Positions 58,952-64,000 of a stretch of DNA of 64,000 nt are shown piece by piece. Position 1 is the stretch's first letter, and every line of letters begins with the position of its first letter. This DNA comes from Gossypium raimondii (lineage: Eukaryota; Streptophyta; Magnoliopsida; Malvales; Malvaceae), in assembly GCF_025698545.1 (NCBI RefSeq), contig NC_068571.1:46781733-46845732 (forward strand). The letters run 5' to 3'. Under the pieces are notes generated by a model. It worked only from the letters and a program-made list of their open reading frames with translations. It made no database searches and was not told the origin of the DNA. Position numbers and translations under genes: made by a program.

Positions 58952-60859
58952 ATGGCTAGAAAGTTGGAAAGTCCAGTACAGACACAGATGGCAGTTTCTG
59001 CTTTTAACAGTATATCCAATGGGCAGTACCATGGGAATAGAATATTGAAACCTGTTAGAACACGGCGTGTCTTTGTACAGACTGAAACTGGCTGCGTATT
59101 GGGATTAGAATTGGATCGGAACGACAATGCTCATTCGGTTAAAAGAAGAATGCAGATTGCCCTTAACGTACCTACAGATGAGAGCTCTCTAACATTTGGT
59201 GATCTTACTTTAAACAATGATCTCAGTGCCATTCGGAATGATTCCCCGCTACTTCTTACTCGAAATGCAATCCATAGGAGTTCATCCACTCCATGTCTCT
59301 CACCGGCTTGGAAGAATCTTCAGCAAAGGGATGGGAGTGGTCTGGTTGAGATATTAGGGTGCTCAACTCATTCTTCTGGAACAACTGAGTTGGTGAAGGA
59401 CATTATGGATGCAATCAAGAATGGGGTTGATCCGATCCCTATAAGTAGTGGGCTGGGCGGTGCTTATTTCTTCAGAAATATTAAAGGTGAGAATGTTGCA
59501 ATAGTGAAGCCGACTGATGAGGAACCTTTTGCACCAAATAATCCGAAAGGCTTTGTAGGGAAAGCTCTTGGCCAACCTGGTCTTAAACGTTCGGTAAGAG
59601 TTGGGGAAACAGGATTCCGAGAAGTAGCCGCATACCTTTTAGATTATGATCACTTTGCCAATGTACCTCCTACTGTCCTTGTAAAAGTTACTCACTCGAT
59701 CTTCAATGTCAATGATGGTGTAAATAGAAACAAGCTTCAAGACAAGAAGGTGGTCAGCAAAATTGCATCATTGCAGCAGTTCATTCCTCATGACTTTGAT
59801 GCTGGTGACCATGGAACCTCAAGCTTTCCAGTTGATGCTATACATAGAATCGGAATATTGGACATTAGGATCTTTAACACGGACAGGCATGCCGGAAACC
59901 TTTTGGTCAGGAAGCTTGGTGGCGTCGGAGGCTTCAGTCAATTTGAACTCATTCCGATAGATCATGGTCTTTGCTTGCCTGAGAGCTTGGAGGACCCATA
60001 TTTTGAGTGGATCCATTGGCCTCAGGCATCTATTCCTTTCTCTGAGGATGAACTTGAATATATAAAGAATATCAATCCAATGCGTGATTCTGATATGCTG
60101 CGGGCAGAGTTGCCTATGATTCGAGAGGCATGCCTCCGTGTTTTGGTGCTCTGCTCAATATTCCTTAAGGAAGCAGCCGCTTTTGGACTGTGTCTTGCTG
60201 AAATTGGCGAGATGATGAGTAGGGAGTTCCATGCCCTAGAGGAGGAGCCAAGTGAACTGGAGCTTGTATGCATTGAGGCAAAAGAACTTGTAATGGAGAT
60301 CAACATGCCATTCTTTGAAGCTGATGAAAGAGATGACGAGTTTCAGTTTGACATCGATTGCAAGGAAGCTGAGGTTAATTTCACCCCGAATACTACAAGA
60401 GATTTGCCTGCAAAAGCACTCATTAGGCATTGGTCTGAAACCATGAACAACCTGAACTTTCTAGCTGAAGTAGATGAGGATATTGAAGCGTCCGAGATCC
60501 AAGTGGACGAAGAGCCGGTTAGGGCCAGAAATGCTGGTAGTCTTGAAGAAGATTGGTTTCATACTGCTTCAAGGTTGTCTCTTTCCTTGAAAAGAATTAA
60601 CAACTTGGGTCCAAAAGGCTTCCACTACCATGGTCAAAAACCTGAAAGGACTCACACAATGGACTACTCATCTAGGATGAGAAGTGCAAATGAACAGCTT
60701 CTGACCTCGACAAGCTTTGTGAAGTTTGCTGACATGAATGAAGAGGAATGGAATCTCTTCATTGTAAAGTTCAAAAAGCTCCTTTGCCCTGCTTTCGCCA
60801 ATCGAAGGTCTCGAACGATTGGAGAGAGACAGAGACTTGGGACATCATGCCAGTTTTGA
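58952..60859 (+). CDS. Type II phosphatidylinositol 4-kinase gamma (ubiquitin-like PI4K)
   Basis: One coding exon, 635 residues. The frame runs 17 codons further upstream from a GTG only. The ATG giving MARKLESPVQTQMAVSAF matches the usual start of Arabidopsis PI4K-gamma 5/6/7-type proteins. A ubiquitin-like region lies at about 37-105 (RRVFVQTETGCVLGLELD, then DESSLTFGDLTLNNDLSAI). The kinase covers about 160-430: loop GLGGAYFFRN (167-176), Lys186 in AIVKPTDEEPFAPNNPKG, catalytic segment NTDRHAGNLL (309-318, D311, N316) and metal-binding DHG (337-339). All key residues are present. The C-terminal 200 residues are acidic and variable. Family knowledge: in plants, gamma members often show protein-kinase rather than lipid-kinase activity and act in the nucleus or cytoplasm, so the lipid substrate is not guaranteed. 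The gene is undamaged. A 5' leader intron is likely. A short solo LTR lies about 700 bp downstream. Confidence 0.95.
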   Translation: MARKLESPVQTQMAVSAFNSISNGQYHGNRILKPVRTRRVFVQTETGCVLGLELDRNDNAHSVKRRMQIALNVPTDESSLTFGDLTLNNDLSAIRNDSPLLLTRNAIHRSSSTPCLSPAWKNLQQRDGSGLVEILGCSTHSSGTTELVKDIMDAIKNGVDPIPISSGLGGAYFFRNIKGENVAIVKPTDEEPFAPNNPKGFVGKALGQPGLKRSVRVGETGFREVAAYLLDYDHFANVPPTVLVKVTHSIFNVNDGVNRNKLQDKKVVSKIASLQQFIPHDFDAGDHGTSSFPVDAIHRIGILDIRIFNTDRHAGNLLVRKLGGVGGFSQFELIPIDHGLCLPESLEDPYFEWIHWPQASIPFSEDELEYIKNINPMRDSDMLRAELPMIREACLRVLVLCSIFLKEAAAFGLCLAEIGEMMSREFHALEEEPSELELVCIEAKELVMEINMPFFEADERDDEFQFDIDCKEAEVNFTPNTTRDLPAKALIRHWSETMNNLNFLAEVDEDIEASEIQVDEEPVRARNAGSLEEDWFHTASRLSLSLKRINNLGPKGFHYHGQKPERTHTMDYSSRMRSANEQLLTSTSFVKFADMNEEEWNLFIVKFKKLLCPAFANRRSRTIGERQRLGTSCQF

Positions 60860-61566
60860 GTTTAGTTAAATATCCTGTTGTGGATGTGTAGATTTTAGGT
60901 CTAAAGAATAAATGTTTTTGGTGCTGGGAATTGGGTTTCTGGTACATAGTTTTCTTTTACATTGTACAGTGTTATGGAAGAAGAAATAGTAGGTACTAAA
61001 AGTAGTATATTTGGGAGAAAAGGAAGAAGAGAAAAGCTTGTTCAATCATATTTTCTTAATGAAATCATATGCATTTGTTACATAAACATGTGAAGTTGGT
61101 TATAATACTATCCTAAAAGATCTGGTAATTTTGGACATGTCTTGGAAAAATGAGAAAAACACAATATGAGCTTGGTTAGTGCTTTAAGTAGCAAATGCGA
61201 TGACTTGCATGGCTGTTGTTTTGGCCCGAATTTTCCTAGAATTTTGCATGTTTTGTCCTTACAAATTCTAGTTCCAAGTGATGCTGACATTTGCCCACAT
61301 TTGATGTGAGGTTTCAACATTCATGGAGACCAGTCTTTGTTATTTCTAAGCAAACCGAGACAGTGCCAGCAACATGACAGCAATTGATGAAAGGGACAGC
61401 ATATCTTTGTTATAGTTTTTCGTGTTGTGAAATGTTGTTCCCTTACCTACTCGAAACATATTGGTACCATGCGTGACTGGTAGTTAAAGAGAAGTGGCAC
61501 TCAATTTTCACACTTCTAGTGTATAGCAACTTGAACCCGGAAGGAACACTTCAAGTAAGTGAAATT
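60860..61566. other. 3' flank of the PI4K-gamma gene
   Basis: Probable 3' UTR followed by non-coding DNA. No gene seen. Confidence 0.5.
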
Positions 61567-61571
61567 AAATT

Positions 61572-62103
61572 TGTTGATACCAAGGACCAACAAAGAGATT
61601 ATTGTATATATAAAAAATGAGGAGATAATGGAGGAGGAATAAGGTCGGTTTACCCATTTAGGGTGGAGAGCCGTCAAGAGATATTAAACTGGAGGAGAAT
61701 GGAGAAGAGGGAAGAAGGTTTAACAGATGGAATTGGGATCCTTAAGAGTGCTTGGTCCTTTCCTCATGCTCCCGGCTTTATATATGCAGGTCATCCCATG
61801 TCCCGAGGTGTCACCTGATGAGTTGATATTGGGGTTAGAAGTCAGAGGCCAATAGCCAAACACTATAGGGCCAGGTAGGTTGGCGCACAAGACGCTACAG
61901 GACCAGGCAGGTTTGCTTTATGATGTGTGTTTGTGGTCCTGCCTGTGTCCTAAGTGGTCTTGCCTGACGCTACATTCCTTTGCTATGACAACTAATGATT
62001 GGATCCGTCTATCAGGCGAGTTACTGGCCAGGGAGGGCCGTCATGAGGGATCCATGCAAGGGGTTTCATCTTGACTGCTCAGAAATCTCGGCAAGGCTTA
62101 ACA
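61572..62103 (+). mobile_element. Short solo LTR, 532 bp, target duplication AAATT
   Basis: Starts TGTTGATACCAAGG and ends CGGCAAGGCTTAACA. AAATT flanks it at 61567-61571 and 62104-62108. It has a TATATA-like box (gctttatatatgcagg, about 61775) consistent with plus orientation. TGTT...AACA ends and the short size suggest a copia-type LTR. The family is not identified. Confidence 0.8.
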
Positions 62104-62108
62104 AAATT

Positions 62109-62836
62109 TAAAAATTCATGTTCATATCGAGTTCAAGTTGCTTCTCTTGTAAATAGTGTGCAAAATTACCTAGTAAGAAACCCTTTTTTGAACCCTAAGG
62201 AATCATTCCTTCAGGTAACGTCAAAGGTGCTAATCTGAAGTGGTTGGTTTGATTGTTGTAAAACATGCTACTTGGCCCATTTATGAGTACACCATTAATA
62301 GGACGAGCTCTGTTTTGCTTGACTTGACTTGCAATGTAGACAAAGTAAAAACTCAGCAAATGACAATACTAAATGCCTAAATGGTAATTCATCAACCATT
62401 CTACTAATGGTGCCGGTTTATTCATTGGTGCTACCACCAGATCTCTGGCATTCCAACGATGCCAAGATTTGACTCAAAGCAAAATGTGCTCCAAAATTTA
62501 TCGAGTTAAGCCAAAATCATTGCCAATCATTCATGTCACCAGTAACTACATTCAGCGATCAATGGTCAATGTCAACTGACAGTAAAAACTAGGGAAACAT
62601 AATGGTAATAATGAAGCACAAATTCATTGTACTCTGAATACATACTTTCAAATACAGTGTTCTTTGAAACCATTTAGTCATAAATTAGATTCCAATAACA
62701 ACTCACATTTGTCGTACATAAGAACAACTGACGGGTTGACAAGAGAAAAATCGGCTTTTGATTGGATGTGGGAAGAGAATAAACAACATATTCCCTTACA
62801 GATTTATAATTAAATTTTGGTTAGGTAGTGATAACC
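62109..62836. other. Non-coding stretch
   Basis: Probably 3' UTR or intergenic DNA of the right-edge gene. No coding signal seen. Confidence 0.4.
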
Positions 62837-63085
62837 TTATGATGACCTAGCCAGACCTTTCTCAACCATAATGGAGCTAACAACATTCTTTACGAAGACA
62901 TAAAAACATTCTCGACAAGAATTCGGCATCAAAGTAGATTTATGTTGCAGGTTAATATCATTGCTATGGCTACATACCGGACTCGGAAAAGAGTGGATAC
63001 TGGATTTTGAGTGCTGGAAACCATATGCTGCCAAGATTGTATGGGTGGCAAGCCTAGCAATCTCCTTGAATATAACGACTCCTGC
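62837..63085 (-). CDS. Possible terminal exon of the right-edge minus-strand gene
   Basis: On the minus strand an acceptor GTGTCTGCAG lies just before 63085. A frame from there reads VVIFKEIARLATHTILAAYG and SSIHSFPSP, then continues to a stop at 62837. A donor-like GTATGT after SFPSP would end the exon early instead. It may be the last exon of the gene whose larger exon is at 63590-64000, but the intervening splice sites are not certain. No domain recognised. Confidence 0.33.
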   Translation of the reverse strand, partial: AGVVIFKEIARLATHTILAAYGFQHSKSSIHSFPSPVCSHSNDINLQHKSTLMPNSCRECFYVFVKNVVSSIMVEKGLARSS

Positions 63086-63508
63086 AGACACACGGTGTAA
63101 ATACATTTCATAAATCGAAAAACAGCCAAGACACACAAAGTGTTTAAAGGCAAAACTGAAATGCAACTACACACACGTAAACCCAAACAAAAATCGAAAA
63201 ATGGCGTTTTAGGTAAGTCTTCAAATTGTTTATGTAAACTCCTTTCACCTTTTCATTTTGTTTATGCTTCGATCTTGTTGAGGTGATAACATTATGCTAT
63301 AATTTTCCTTAACGCATAACATCCAAGTTTTGTTGGCATGCTAGCCTACTCAAAGGATTTTCTACAAACTTAATAGTGCAAGCCCTTTGGCATTTTAATA
63401 TGGATAAAAAAAGCTGAAAACTTGGTGGATAATAAAATGTTTCTGGATCACCCGAGTTCAGCATTGCTTTCATCAAAAATATTATTTCATGAATACAATA
63501 AATACCAA

Positions 63509-64000
63509 CTACTCTGATGAAGAATTAAGAAGTGTTCTTAAGATGTTTGTTAGAAGAAAACATTTAGATAATGTAGTACCTAATCGTTTGTCTTGGCTTA
63601 GGAGCTTTAGATTGAGTTTAACAAGGGCCTGGATCTCACTTTTGGCATTATCATCTTTTCTATCCTTGCTTTTAGAACAACTCTTCTTCAACCTTGTTCT
63701 CGCCTCCGGTATATCTAACTTATTTACACCTGCCTCCAAGTTGGAATCCAAAGAACGCCCTGGATTGAGTTTAGCAAGGGCCTGAATCTCACTTTTGATA
63801 TTATCATCTTTTCTATCCTTGCTTTTGGAACAACTCTTCTCCAACCTCGTTCTCCCCTCCAGTATATCTAACTTATTTACACCTGCCTCCAAGTTGGAAT
63901 CTAAAAAATCCATAGATCCTCTTAGCACTGAACCAAACAAACTAGTTGAACAAGATCCACCCTCCGTGTTTGCCGTTGATGATGATTCTCGACATCTACT
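63509..64000 (-). CDS. Partial unrecognised gene with an internal tandem duplication (cut by the right edge)
   Basis: The minus-strand frame is open from the window edge (SRCRESSSTANTEGGS), through SVLRGSMDFLDSNLEAGVNK, to a stop at 63509. A donor-like AG|GTAC near 63580 may end the exon earlier. The protein is hydrophilic, Lys/Ser-rich and probably helical. A 51-residue block (SLDSNLEAGVNKLDI, RTRL-KSCSKSKDRKDDN, KSEIQAL-KLN) occurs twice, encoded by a 153-bp in-frame tandem duplication at 63611-63903. There is no known domain and I do not recognise the family. The N-terminal part lies outside the window. Confidence 0.55.
   Translation of the reverse strand, partial: SRCRESSSTANTEGGSCSTSLFGSVLRGSMDFLDSNLEAGVNKLDILEGRTRLEKSCSKSKDRKDDNIKSEIQALAKLNPGRSLDSNLEAGVNKLDIPEARTRLKKSCSKSKDRKDDNAKSEIQALVKLNLKLLSQDKRLGTTLSKCFLLTNILRTLLNSSSE
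63611..63903. repeat. 153-bp in-frame tandem duplication
   Basis: Unit starts at 63611 and 63764 are exactly 153 bp (51 codons) apart. The copies differ by scattered substitutions and the second ends near 63903. It keeps the reading frame of the right-edge gene. Confidence 0.9.

Noticed and set aside
1-64000. tRNA, rRNA or CRISPR-like features
   Set aside because: No tRNA-like B-box or cloverleaf context and no rRNA sequence was recognised. The regular repeats present are eukaryotic LTR arrays and microsatellites, not CRISPR.

Overview
The window looks like nuclear DNA of a eudicot plant. The genes are intron-split or plant-specific (Dof zinc finger, type II PI4-kinase gamma, plant O-fucosyltransferase family, BSD-domain protein), the intergenic DNA is very AT-rich, and most of the middle is LTR-retrotransposon debris. 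LTRs opening TGTAACA and closing TGTTACA with CACACGG/CCGTGTG hairpin clusters remind me of Malvaceae such as cotton. That is an impression from memory, not a database result.

Layout. 1-745: last two exons of a plus-strand gene that enters from the left. 3553-4503: a Dof transcription factor resembling DOF5.4/OBP4 (minus). 10878-11753: a SAM-domain protein (minus). 13886-17156: a six-exon BSD-domain gene (plus) with a fold-back MITE in intron 5. 18.4-19.4 kb: a fold-back repeat and a hAT-like MITE with a perfect 8-bp target duplication. 20.6-23.9 kb: a candidate gene-capturing DNA transposon whose inverted, repeat-bearing ends flank three exons of a frameshifted gene copy. 24.3 kb: a LINE RNase H relic.

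25.1-55.1 kb is a graveyard of LTR elements. Five long solo LTRs there have matching 5-bp target duplications (ATGTG, TATCT, TATGT, ATTTC, GTTAA), and one more LTR is truncated. Two of the solo LTRs sit inside a decayed copia element of Tnt1-like type. A compact non-autonomous copia (52649-55059) keeps both 444-bp LTRs, the AAAAC duplication, an initiator-tRNA-Met primer site and a gag with one in-frame stop. A single-copy gene, an eight-exon O-fucosyltransferase-family gene (39415-41958), survives in the middle of this debris.

55.4-55.9 kb holds a LINE relic. 58952-60859 is a PI4K-gamma kinase gene on one coding exon with uORFs in its probable leader. 61572-62103 is a short solo LTR (duplication AAATT). 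The right edge carries a minus-strand partial gene with an in-frame 153-bp tandem duplication.

The host genes (transcription factor, lipid kinase, glycosyltransferase, scaffold-type proteins) do not form a pathway or operon. They are ordinary scattered plant genes. The novelty is in the mobile-element architecture. All boundaries and splice sites were read by eye from the sequence.
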